DNA from: Pseudomonadota bacterium
GTDB lineage: Bacteria; Pseudomonadota; Alphaproteobacteria; Rhizobiales; Hyphomicrobiaceae
Assembly: GCA_018242215.1 (NCBI GenBank)
Contig: JAFECG010000018.1
Coordinates: 1-64,000 of the forward strand
Direction of reading: 5' to 3'
Length of the DNA stretch: 64,000 bases
The notes beneath the pieces were generated by a model that saw only the letters and a list, made by a program, of their open reading frames with translations, was not told where the DNA came from and made no database searches. This document shows positions 18,680 to 26,641 of this stretch, piece after piece (the first letter of the stretch is position 1; every line of letters begins with the position of its first letter). Both the position numbers and the translations under genes were made by a program.

Positions 18680-18967
18680 GGCTCTTGTCCTTTCGGCCTT
18701 TTGGGCCTGTTACCGCGCCCTATGGCGTCACCGAAAGTGGTGAACTTTCAAAGGGTTGCTTGGCTGTGCCAGCAACGAGCCTCGGGCAGCGCATTAGCGC
18801 GCAATTCTCCTGCGCGCGAGTGGCGGGTTTTATTGTCGATATGGGACCTATTGTCAACGCCCTTGCGGCGTTACGGCCGTTCGTTCGCTGCGCCGGCGAG
18901 CCATGGCAAATGCCACCGGATCACCCCAACTTCTCTGGTTTATCATCTGGAGCCAGTGAGGGCGTTG

Positions 18968-20008
18968 ATGGTCGGACGAGCTTTGTCTTCAGCCGTTGTG
19001 ACAGAATGCGGGCCGCTGCCGGCGATCCCGGTCGTCGACACGGGCCCGGATTTTCCCATGGCAACGCTTCGCGCGTGGAGCAAGCGAACACACGCGCTGC
19101 TCGACGTCGCAACACGTCACTATCCGAAGCGCTTGCTTTCAGGACTCGACAGGATCTCACGGGCGTGGCTTGCGCGTTCAAACAACGGACATTTGGCCGA
19201 GATCGACACGATCGCCGGCGCGATCGGCCGCCCGGGCGCTTATTTCTTTTCCATCAACTACGAATGGGCGTGCACCTGCCGCGCGGCCCCGTCTCCGGAT
19301 CAAACCTCGGCTCGGCTCATCCGTGTGCTCGACTGGAAGACACCGGGCCTCGGCACCAATCTCGTATGTGCGAAGGTCAACGGCGCCCCCGCAGGACCCT
19401 TCGCGGTGCTGACCTGGCCGGGTTACACCGGCGTCTTGCAGGTGATGGCGCCGGGCCGGTTTTCGGCGGCGCTCAATCAGGCGCCGATGCGCGACCCGAC
19501 CGGACTTTTCTACGTCGATTGGGCAGTCAACCGCCGCCGTGTCTGGACGATGCCGTATCCGACGCCAGCGCATCTTTTGCGCCGTGTCGCGGAGGAGGCA
19601 CGGGATTTCGACGAGGCTTCGCAAATGCTCGCCGATACACCGATTTCGACCCCGGGAATCTTCACGGTGGCGGGACTAGGCCCAGAGGAGACAGCCGTAA
19701 TCGAGCGGACTGAGCATGAGGCGCGTGCACGGAGCGGCGTGGCTGCTGTCGCAGCCAATCATTGGGGCGCGCCGGGATGGAAGGGGCAGGCGCGCGGGGA
19801 CAATAGCCACGCGCGCTCGCGTTCAATGCTCGCCATAGAGCCATGCTTCGATAACGACTTTACGTGGCTCGCTCCCCCGGTGCTCAACGCCAAGACGCGG
19901 CTCGCTATGGTGGCGGATGCAAGGACAGGGCGACTGGTGGCGCGCGGTTACGAGGCAAATGGGCCTGCCACGCAATCGCTCGATCTCGATTGGGATGCCG
20001 CGGTCTGA
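18968..20008 (+). CDS. Ntn-hydrolase-like protein (acid ceramidase/acyltransferase C45-type fold, tentative)
   Basis: A 346-residue protein. The segment FSINYEWACTCRAAPSPDQTS near residues 92-112, followed by LIRVLDWKTPGLGTNLVCAKV and a GPFAVLTWPGYTGVLQVMAPGRFS stretch, resembles the linear-amide C-N hydrolases in which a cysteine after processing becomes the N-terminal nucleophile. LNQAPMRDPTG and TMPYPTPAHLLRRV follow. There is no signal peptide. The start is uncertain: ATG 18968 is the first ATG beyond the divergent rplU promoter region. The substrate is unknown, perhaps an N-acyl compound. It lies 64 bp before tRNA-Ser. Confidence 0.65.
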   Translation: MVGRALSSAVVTECGPLPAIPVVDTGPDFPMATLRAWSKRTHALLDVATRHYPKRLLSGLDRISRAWLARSNNGHLAEIDTIAGAIGRPGAYFFSINYEWACTCRAAPSPDQTSARLIRVLDWKTPGLGTNLVCAKVNGAPAGPFAVLTWPGYTGVLQVMAPGRFSAALNQAPMRDPTGLFYVDWAVNRRRVWTMPYPTPAHLLRRVAEEARDFDEASQMLADTPISTPGIFTVAGLGPEETAVIERTEHEARARSGVAAVAANHWGAPGWKGQARGDNSHARSRSMLAIEPCFDNDFTWLAPPVLNAKTRLAMVADARTGRLVARGYEANGPATQSLDLDWDAAV

Positions 20009-20072
20009 GCCGCTTGCGTCACGGGAAAAGCGAGGCTACAAGCCCCCTTCGCCGTCAGGCGCCACGGCTTCC

Positions 20073-20162
20073 GGAGAGGTGGCAGAGTGGTCGATCGCGC
20101 CGCACTCGAAATGCGGAGTACTCGCAAGGGTACCGGGGGTTCGAATCCCTCCCTCTCCGCCA
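20073..20162 (+). tRNA. tRNA-Ser(CGA)
   Basis: A 90-base class II tRNA with acceptor stem GGAGAGG/CCTCTCC, anticodon stem CCGCA/TGCGG around loop CTCGAAA, a long variable arm, T loop TTCGAAT and encoded CCA (20160-20162). The anticodon CGA (20107-20109) reads UCG. A near copy of its last 23 bases recurs at 43422-43444. Confidence 0.96.
20140..20162 (+). repeat. Candidate attachment site: 3' end of tRNA-Ser
   Basis: These 23 bases (T loop to CCA) match 43422-43444 at 20 of 23 positions, including 13 identical bases at the 3' end (20150-20162). tRNA-Ser 3' ends are classic integration sites for tyrosine recombinases, so this may be the left boundary of an old island. No integrase gene is visible nearby. 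Confidence 0.5.
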
Positions 20163-20297
20163 GCATGCAAATGAAATCAATAGATTAAGTCTGTATTTCG
20201 GCTTACCGGGCGCTCAATGAAAAAGGTGATCATATGTGGCTTCCGCCGGAGTGCATAGCATGACGGTTGCGTGCATCCGTTTGCGACAAGACATGCT

Positions 20298-21029
20298 TTA
20301 TCCCGCTGGCTCAAGGATCAGATTCTCAGAATTCGTTACCGCACCGAATATCCCGCCCTCGGTTTTAATGGTGCGGAGTGCCGCGGCATGGTTCTCCGGA
20401 ATGCTCGCAGCGCATGCATCAGCGATGACCAAGCACTCGTAATTTCGGTCCACCGCGTCTCGCAGCGTGGAGTGAACGCACACATCAGTTGTTACGCCGG
20501 TCAGAATAATATTTTTGATCCCCCGGGTGGCGAGTATGCGTTCCAGATCCGTCGCGTAAAACGCGCTATATCCGGGTTTATCGACCACGACATCTCCGGG
20601 TTGAGGTTTGAGTTCACCGATGATGTCCCAACCGGGTTCGCCTCTGACAAGCAATCTTCCCATTGGACCGATCATCCCAATCTCCGCGCCTGCGTGTCGC
20701 GAACGCCAAGCCTTGAGGGATGGGAGATCACTGAGATCAGGCCGATGACCTTCCCGAGTGAATATCACCAGACCGCCCCAGGTCCGGACGCGCTGACAAA
20801 CGGAAGCCACTACTGATACAATCGCCCGCGTCGCCGCGATATCATATCCCAATGATGCAAGGTATCCGTTCGGATCGCAAAAATCGCGCTGCATATCGAT
20901 GACAAGCAACGCAGTCGTATCAGGCCGCAAGTGTCCGTCGTGCGGCCAAGGGTAAGGCTCGGCCTCTACGAAAATGTTTGCCACTTCTTCTTCCTTAATC
21001 GAATGCCGAGAGACTAAGGCCACTATCAA
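20298..21029 (-). CDS. Isochorismatase-fold cysteine amidohydrolase (biuret hydrolase-like)
   Basis: A 243-residue cytosolic amidohydrolase. The catalytic triad is visible as Asp45 (VIDMQRDF), Lys151 (VVDKPGYSAF) and Cys184 (GVTTDVCVHST). The segments EPYPWPHDGHLRPDTTAL, TREGHRPDLSDLP and RGEPGWDII are, from memory, closest to biuret amidohydrolase (BiuH) and relatives that cleave small ureides to release ammonia; RutB-type ureidoacrylate hydrolases are the next alternative. No allophanate hydrolase, which would complete biuret breakdown, is in the window. It is the last gene of the seven-gene operon, with its ATG overlapping the stop of the upstream amidase gene by 4 bp. Confidence 0.82.
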   Translation of the reverse strand: MIVALVSRHSIKEEEVANIFVEAEPYPWPHDGHLRPDTTALLVIDMQRDFCDPNGYLASLGYDIAATRAIVSVVASVCQRVRTWGGLVIFTREGHRPDLSDLPSLKAWRSRHAGAEIGMIGPMGRLLVRGEPGWDIIGELKPQPGDVVVDKPGYSAFYATDLERILATRGIKNIILTGVTTDVCVHSTLRDAVDRNYECLVIADACAASIPENHAAALRTIKTEGGIFGAVTNSENLILEPAG

Positions 21030-22651
21030 ATTGCAAGCGCTGCGCCATCCGATCGAGGATCGCTGGCGCCCTCCATGCGACCTGAGGGGTGAAGAACCAC
21101 TGCGCCGGCGTGTCCCATGATTTCGGAGTAGTCAGAGACGCGCTCGGTGCTATGGCCGAGGTTTGTCAGCTCGTTCTCCATCTTTTCAGAAAAGCGTCCT
21201 TCGAGCTTCAGTGACAGGCTGCTGTTGCCCCACGTCTTTCCCAGAAGCCAGCGCGGTTCGGCGATCGCACTTTCGAGGGGATGATCGAAAAGGGCGTAAC
21301 GGGTGAACAGCGCGGCCTGTGTTTGGGGCTGGCCATCGCCCCCCATGGTTCCGTAGGCGATCGTTCGGCCGTCGTTGAGGCGTGCGAGCGCGGGATTGAG
21401 CGTATGGAAGGGCCGTTTTCGCGCGGCCAACTGGTTGGGGCCGGGTGCGAGGGAAAAGCCCGCACCTCGATTTTCAAAGACGATTCCTGTTTCCGGGCAT
21501 GTTAGACCCGAGCCAAATTCCCAAAAAAGGCTTTGAATAAAGCTCACGACGGTGCCGTTACTGTCGGCCGCTCCCATCCATATGGTGCCGCCAAGCCCCG
21601 ACGGCCCCGGCCACGGCAATGCCTTGCGTTCATCGATCGACGCCGCCATCTGCGATACGACGTCCGGCGCTAGAAACTGAGATGCCTCCGCTGTCATGAA
21701 CTCTGGGTCGGCGAGTTTTTTGTTTCGTATGTCAAAGGCGCGCTTGGTCGCCTCCACTAGGCAGTGAACGTACGAACTGCCGTCGGCCGAGCCGACGCGC
21801 AATCGATCGAAGACTGCGAGGATCAGCAGAGAGGCAAAGCCCTGCGTGGGAGGCGGGGAATTGTAGAGTGTTCCAGTGAAAATGGTTGTTGATAGAGGTT
21901 TAGTGTATTCCGCCGTGTAGGACTGAAAATCCGCGAGGCGAAGAGGGCTGCCCGCTGCCTCGAGAAAGCGCGCATGCGTCTCCGCGAGCGCACCGCGATA
22001 GAAGCTGTCAAGACCTTCCTCGGCGAGACTGCGAAGCGTCATTCCAAGTGCAGGCAGAATATAATTCTCGCCGACGGCGGGGACTTGCCCGTTGGGCAAA
22101 AACGCCTGCTCAAATCCGTGGATCGTGCTGAGTTCAGGCGCAAATGTATTGAGCGTAGCAGCGAGGCTGCGCGATACGGGGCACCCATCGCTTGCGTATT
22201 CCATCGCGTCCCGTAGCAGACGCTCCAATGAAAAACGTCGTTCTTCGGGAACGAGATCGAGCGCCAGCTTCCAACTTGAGATCGCGCCGGGAACCAGCAA
22301 CGCCGCATCTGGACCACGGACCGGAAGTTCGGTGTAACCGCGATCATGATAATATCCGACCGTTGCATGTTCGGCCGCGCGGCCGCAGCCCGAGATGACA
22401 ATCGGGTCTTCACCCATCGGCTTGATGAGCCAGAACGCGTCGCCACCCAAGCCATTCATATGGGGGTAAACGACAGCAATGGTCGCCGCTGCCGCCACCA
22501 TCGCCTCAATCGCGGTGCCACCTTCAGCGAGCACAGCACGTCCCGACTCGGCTGCAGCATGATGTGGGGCCGAGATACAACCTCCAGCACCCGACGCGTA
22601 CAGCTTGGAGATGCTCTCCTGCACTGGCCGTGTATCCCTAGACAACGACAT
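21026..22651 (-). CDS. Gamma-glutamyltranspeptidase-family amidase (oxamate amidohydrolase-like)
   Basis: A 541-residue Ntn hydrolase. ISAPHHAAAESGRAVLAEGG and VYPHMNGLGGDAFWL match the N-terminal half of the gamma-glutamyltranspeptidase fold. GLGGTIWMGAADSNGTVVS contains the expected autoprocessing site, with Thr356 becoming the nucleophile. There is no signal peptide, unlike periplasmic Ggt, so a cytosolic amidase such as oxamate amidohydrolase HpxW is a better model than glutathione cleavage. The start overlaps the upstream hydrolase by 14 bp, which indicates coupled translation. The substrate is not proven. Confidence 0.8.
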   Translation of the reverse strand: MSLSRDTRPVQESISKLYASGAGGCISAPHHAAAESGRAVLAEGGTAIEAMVAAAATIAVVYPHMNGLGGDAFWLIKPMGEDPIVISGCGRAAEHATVGYYHDRGYTELPVRGPDAALLVPGAISSWKLALDLVPEERRFSLERLLRDAMEYASDGCPVSRSLAATLNTFAPELSTIHGFEQAFLPNGQVPAVGENYILPALGMTLRSLAEEGLDSFYRGALAETHARFLEAAGSPLRLADFQSYTAEYTKPLSTTIFTGTLYNSPPPTQGFASLLILAVFDRLRVGSADGSSYVHCLVEATKRAFDIRNKKLADPEFMTAEASQFLAPDVVSQMAASIDERKALPWPGPSGLGGTIWMGAADSNGTVVSFIQSLFWEFGSGLTCPETGIVFENRGAGFSLAPGPNQLAARKRPFHTLNPALARLNDGRTIAYGTMGGDGQPQTQAALFTRYALFDHPLESAIAEPRWLLGKTWGNSSLSLKLEGRFSEKMENELTNLGHSTERVSDYSEIMGHAGAVVLHPSGRMEGASDPRSDGAALAI

Positions 22652-23294
22652 GCGAACGCTGTGCTAGGGCGCAGGTCTCGAAAATGTCCACTGCGCATGG
22701 CCACGACAAGATGGCGCTCGTCGACGACAGATAAGCGAAAACATCGCTCATGCAGAGAAGCGCGGCGGCCTGATGAGCCGGAGAGACTGCCGCAACGGCG
22801 TCCGTCGGAACTATAACGCGATAATCCAGATTGCGAGCCGAATAAACCGTGCTCATCACGCAGCAGTGCGTCGTCACTCCGCAGCAGACCAAGTTCTTGA
22901 TGCCCCGCGAGCGCAGAAGGAGATCGAGATCGGTTCCCACAAAGCAATCATATCGGCGCTTGTTGCGAATGCGCCAATCTCCGGGACGGACGTCGAGGCC
23001 CTCGGTCAGCTCGCAGCCCGGTGTTCCTTCAAGACAGTGCACCGGATCGAATTCCAATTCGATGCCGTAGTCGCTGTGATCCGCCCGGTGCATTTCATGC
23101 GTGAAGATCACAGGCATCGCGTGCTGCCTGGCCCAGCCAATGAGCCCGTTGATGGCGGGAATGATCGCCCGCCCTCCCGGAGTTTCTTGAACGGCGCCAG
23201 GATCGACAAAGTCGCGCTCCATGTCGATGACGAGAAGGGCCGTGGTATGCGTCCCGACTTTGCCCGCTGGTATGGCCCGGTAAAGCGGCTCCAT
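22638..23294 (-). CDS. Second isochorismatase-fold cysteine hydrolase
   Basis: A 218-residue hydrolase of the same fold as the last gene of the operon but only distantly similar. The triad reads Asp24 (VIDMERDF), Lys112 (RNKRRYDCF) and Cys145 (GVTTHCCVMST). LEGTPGCELTEGL is typical of the broad cysteine-hydrolase group that includes triuret, guanylurea, N-carbamoylsarcosine and nicotinamide hydrolases, so the substrate cannot be assigned. It starts 3 bp after the binding-protein gene. The last 30 residues are not conserved in the fold. Confidence 0.82.
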   Translation of the reverse strand: MEPLYRAIPAGKVGTHTTALLVIDMERDFVDPGAVQETPGGRAIIPAINGLIGWARQHAMPVIFTHEMHRADHSDYGIELEFDPVHCLEGTPGCELTEGLDVRPGDWRIRNKRRYDCFVGTDLDLLLRSRGIKNLVCCGVTTHCCVMSTVYSARNLDYRVIVPTDAVAAVSPAHQAAALLCMSDVFAYLSSTSAILSWPCAVDIFETCALAQRSHVVV

Positions 23295-23297
23295 GGC

Positions 23298-24266
23298 CTA
23301 CTTGCCTATGAATGACGGGTTGAAGATATTCGACGTGTCGACGATGCCATCATTTACTTTGACTTCCTTGAAGAACGCGGCCAGCTCCTTCCCGACTTCG
23401 ATGGCCGGTCCCTTCATCTGGGTGACATTACCGGACGCGGCATAAAGCTTCACCTTCGGCAACATATCGAGAACTTCCTCTGGCTTCAGCTCCAAGGATT
23501 TCGCGGCAATGTCCGCAGCAGCCTTCGGATCTGAGATCGCCAGTTCGTTGGCTTTGTTCAGCGCGCGGAGAAACGCCTTCGTCTCCTCTGATTTTTCCTT
23601 GGCAGTCTTGTCGCTGATTGCAACAACGTCGAGAATTAGGTTCGGCGCTTCTTTCGACGAGAAAATGACATGTCCCTTCTTCTCGCCTTGCACTTTCGTG
23701 ATCCAAGGTTCCCAGGTGACGGCTGCATCAAGCTTGCCAGCGGCGAAAGCGGCGCCCGCGTCATCGGGATTCATATTCGTCAGCTTGATATCCCCCGGCG
23801 CCAATCCATACTTCGCGAGTGCCTTGCGTAGGAGGAGTTCATTGCATTGCCCCGCGGTTGCAGCGACCGTCTTTCCTTTGAGATCTGCGGGCGTCGCGAT
23901 ATCTGTTTTTGCGATAATGGCATCAGCGCCAGCGGATGTATCCGTCATGTAGACGATCTCAAGGCGTCCCGGCGCTTTGTCGAGCGCCGTAATGACGCTA
24001 TCGGCGGTCGTGAAATGCGCGTCGAGCTGACCTGCGAGGAGCGGCGCGAGGCCATCGCCCGGCGAACTGAACGATTGCATCTGGAGGTCAAGCCCCTCGT
24101 CTTTGAAGAACCCTTTTTCTTTCGCGATGAAAAGGGAAATGTAACCGATCCAACTATTATAGCCGACTTTGTAGGGCTTCAGCGTGTCCGCACGCGCCGA
24201 AGACCACGAGACCACGGAGAGCCCCACCACAAGAATTACCGCTAAGGCCCTGAACATAGCTTTCAT
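23298..24266 (-). CDS. ABC transporter substrate-binding protein, NMT1/THI5-like
   Basis: A 322-residue periplasmic binding protein with a Sec signal peptide (MKAMFRALAVILVVGLSVVSWSSARA, cut after ARA). KVGYNSWIGYISLFIAKEKG and LDAHFTTADSVITALDK match the NMT1/SsuA/TauA-like family that binds small anionic or N-containing solutes. DLKGKTVAATAGQ and AVTWEPWITKV form the second lobe. It belongs with the adjacent permease and ATPase genes: its start overlaps the ATPase stop by 4 bp. The ligand is probably the substrate of the downstream amidohydrolases. Confidence 0.9.
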   Translation of the reverse strand: MKAMFRALAVILVVGLSVVSWSSARADTLKPYKVGYNSWIGYISLFIAKEKGFFKDEGLDLQMQSFSSPGDGLAPLLAGQLDAHFTTADSVITALDKAPGRLEIVYMTDTSAGADAIIAKTDIATPADLKGKTVAATAGQCNELLLRKALAKYGLAPGDIKLTNMNPDDAGAAFAAGKLDAAVTWEPWITKVQGEKKGHVIFSSKEAPNLILDVVAISDKTAKEKSEETKAFLRALNKANELAISDPKAAADIAAKSLELKPEEVLDMLPKVKLYAASGNVTQMKGPAIEVGKELAAFFKEVKVNDGIVDTSNIFNPSFIGK

Positions 24267-25138
24267 TGGCTTTCCTTTCGCGCTTTGTACAATTGATGTC
24301 CAAATGCCAGCTCCGGCTCCTGGGCTTGCAGCAACCGTTGCAGGTAATCGTCGCGGTGGGCGTCCGACTCGCGCCTTAAGAGGCCAAGCATGTGACGCTT
24401 GAGAGAAATGAATTCGGGTGCCAGCTTGAGATCGAGCGTGCGAACATCACCGAACGGGACCGAAATATCGTCGACGATCCTGCCGGGACGAGGGGAGAAC
24501 ACCAACGTCCGTGTCGAGAGGAAGAGCGCTTCGTCAACGTCATGCGTCACCATCAGCACCGTCGTGCCTTCATGGCGGCTGAGAAGCGCTGTCAGCTGCT
24601 GAATTTCTTCGCGCGTCTGCGCATCAAGAGCGCCGAATGGCTCGTCCATCAGAAGGATGGCTGGGCGCGGAAGCAACGCACGTGCGATCGCAACGCGCTG
24701 CTTCATTCCCCCAGATAACTCACGTGGATAAGCGTTAGCAAACGCCTCAAGCCCCATCAGGTAAAGAAGCGCACTGCATCTTTCCTTCGCGGCTTTCGAG
24801 TCTTCTCCATTCTGGCGAAAACCTTTTAGCGTTGCGCTGAAGAGAATGTTTTGGGTGACGTTCAGCCACGGATAGAGCGTGTAGTTTTGGAAAACCATGC
24901 CCCGGTCGGCACCGGGGCCGATAGCCTGGCGACCATTGACGAACATGTATCCATCTGTCGGCTCTTCGAGACCAGCGAGGATGAACAGCATCGTCGTCTT
25001 GCCACACCCCGATGGACCGATGAGCGTCACGAACTCGCCGCGTTCGACTTTGAATGACGTCGGACGCAAGGCGTCAACACCGCCGCTGTCGGTGCGATAG
25101 ACTTTCGAGACGTTCTGTACCTCTAAGATCGGGCTCAT
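24263..25138 (-). CDS. ABC transporter ATP-binding protein (SsuB/TauB/NrtD type)
   Basis: A 291-residue ATPase that powers import. Walker A GPSGCGKTT near residue 41, Q-loop MVFQNYTLYPWL, signature LSGGMKQRVAIARALL and Walker B ILLMDEPFGALD are all intact. The C-terminal extension of about 50 residues is longer than usual and rich in charged residues. I chose MSPILE (25138), which overlaps the permease stop by 4 bp; an in-frame ATG at 25156 would lie further inside the permease. It is part of the same operon. Confidence 0.92.
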   Translation of the reverse strand: MSPILEVQNVSKVYRTDSGGVDALRPTSFKVERGEFVTLIGPSGCGKTTMLFILAGLEEPTDGYMFVNGRQAIGPGADRGMVFQNYTLYPWLNVTQNILFSATLKGFRQNGEDSKAAKERCSALLYLMGLEAFANAYPRELSGGMKQRVAIARALLPRPAILLMDEPFGALDAQTREEIQQLTALLSRHEGTTVLMVTHDVDEALFLSTRTLVFSPRPGRIVDDISVPFGDVRTLDLKLAPEFISLKRHMLGLLRRESDAHRDDYLQRLLQAQEPELAFGHQLYKARKESQ

Positions 25139-25941
25139 TTTCCGCTCTCCGCCCATCTGAATAATCGGCGGTTGAGCGCGCGGAACATCAGATCGAAAAG
25201 CAGACCGATAGTGCCGAGCAGTATGAGATAAACCCAGATTTTCGGCGTCTGCAGGAAGCGCGAAAATTTCAGAATGCGAAATCCCAACCCCTCATTCGCG
25301 GCCACAAGCTCGGCGACAATCAGATATGTCCAAGCCCAGCCGTTGCAGAGACGAAGCGCGTCGAAAATACCTGGCATTGCAGAGCGCCAAAGAACGCGAC
25401 GAATAATTTCACCCTGCGTCGCGCCGAGAGTCTGAGCCACTTGCAGCAGCTCATACGGTACGCGTCGCACTTCATCGGCAACCATAAGCACGAGCTGAAA
25501 ATAGGTGCCGATAAAAATAAGAGCCCATTTCGATTCTTCGCCGATACCGAGCGTCACCATCAGAATCGGAATGAGTGCGGGCACCGGAACGTAACGGACG
25601 AATTCCGTCACCGGTTGAACAATGGCTTCAATCGGTTTGAAAGACCCCATCAAAATGCCAACTGGGAGCGCGGCGATTGCGGACAGCAAAAAGCCCACCG
25701 TCACTCGCACGAAGCTGACCCAAAGATCGGACCAAATGGTTGGATCGCTGAATATCTCTGCCATCGTGTGAGCGACGGTGACAGGCGAGGGCAGGAAGAC
25801 GGGATCAACGATGGCAGAAGCGCTGACGAGCTGCCAAACAAGGAGACACAGGACGAAGCCGACAACGGCGAGGAGACGATACCGCCGCGTTGGAATGCTG
25901 CGTCGCAATTGTAATGTCGTGCCGGGTTGGGTCACGCTCAT
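25135..25941 (-). CDS. ABC transporter permease (SsuC/TauC type)
   Basis: A 268-residue inner-membrane permease with six hydrophobic segments: AVVGFVLCLLVWQLVSA first, and the EAA-type coupling loop QVAQTLGATQGEIIRRVLWRSAMPGI near residues 170-190. It is the standard BPD_transp_1 form that works as a homodimer with the adjacent ATPase. Its ATG lies 15 bp after the stop of the RidA-like gene. Confidence 0.9.
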   Translation of the reverse strand: MSVTQPGTTLQLRRSIPTRRYRLLAVVGFVLCLLVWQLVSASAIVDPVFLPSPVTVAHTMAEIFSDPTIWSDLWVSFVRVTVGFLLSAIAALPVGILMGSFKPIEAIVQPVTEFVRYVPVPALIPILMVTLGIGEESKWALIFIGTYFQLVLMVADEVRRVPYELLQVAQTLGATQGEIIRRVLWRSAMPGIFDALRLCNGWAWTYLIVAELVAANEGLGFRILKFSRFLQTPKIWVYLILLGTIGLLFDLMFRALNRRLFRWAESGK

Positions 25942-25956
25942 CGAGCCAATGCCTCT

Positions 25957-26379
25957 CTAACGCGTGAGGGGCCGAAAGGCCACAAGATCGACCTCTACCC
26001 GTGCTCCACGTGCAAGGGCCGTTACGCCGACACATGTCCGCGCGGGCAACCGGTCAGCTGGGAAGTAACTCGAATAGATCTCATTGAAGCGCGCATAGTC
26101 CTTTTCGAAATTCGTCAGATATGCGCCGGCGCGTACAACGCTTGACCAATCGAGACCCAATCCGGTTAGCACGATATGGAGATTAGCCATCACGCGATGG
26201 GTCTGCTCTTCGATGTCGTCGGGCACGGGACGTTGAGGCTCGCCGGGGTAGGTCGGCATCTGTCCCGTAACGTGAATAAAACTTCCCCCTTCAACGGCGT
26301 GCGAGAAGGTGGCGACCGGCTCGGGAGCGTTCGAGACCATGTAAAAGCGCAATCCCGAAGTCGCGATATTTGCAGACAT
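25957..26379 (-). CDS. RidA/YjgF family protein, first gene of the amide operon
   Basis: A 140-residue member of the RidA/YjgF/UK114 superfamily, which hydrolyses reactive enamine/imine intermediates to ketones plus ammonia or acts in pathway-specific steps such as RutC. FIHVTGQMPTYPG, QTHRVMANLHIVLTGLGLDW and ARTCVGVTALARGARVEVDLVAF are typical; an arginine at the usual carboxylate-binding site is visible in the last segment. An in-frame ATG at 26391 would add four residues. Being the leader gene of the amidohydrolase operon suggests its substrate is an intermediate of that pathway. Confidence 0.85.
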   Translation of the reverse strand: MSANIATSGLRFYMVSNAPEPVATFSHAVEGGSFIHVTGQMPTYPGEPQRPVPDDIEEQTHRVMANLHIVLTGLGLDWSSVVRAGAYLTNFEKDYARFNEIYSSYFPADRLPARTCVGVTALARGARVEVDLVAFRPLTR

Positions 26380-26463
26380 GAAAAGATCCATACAGCAGAA
26401 GTGTCTGCAATGGATTTTGCAAGGTGTGTGCCAGCGTTTTGCGCGGCTTACGCTCGTACCCTT

Positions 26464-26489
26464 CTCTAGTTTTCCCTCTTAAACTAGAG
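26464..26489. promoter_or_regulatory. Perfect inverted repeat between the divergent arms (candidate operator)
   Basis: CTCTAGTTT (26464-26472) and AAACTAGAG (26481-26489) are perfect 9-bp arms separated by 8 bp. They lie 85 bp upstream of the RidA gene start and about 150 bp upstream of the conserved MocR start. Spacing of about 1.6 helical turns between arm centres fits a dimeric regulator such as the adjacent MocR or AraC protein. Confidence 0.6.
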
Positions 26490-26641
26490 CTTCTCTTGGC
26501 ATCGAGTGAAGCTAAGGATGCATCGGGGTGTTGCCTCCTGCTCAACTGAACAGCGCTGTGCACCCAATATATGCAGACAAGGCATCTTCTGCTGCGCAGA
26601 AAAATCCATACAATCGCAATCAGGCATCGTACGGATTTGGC

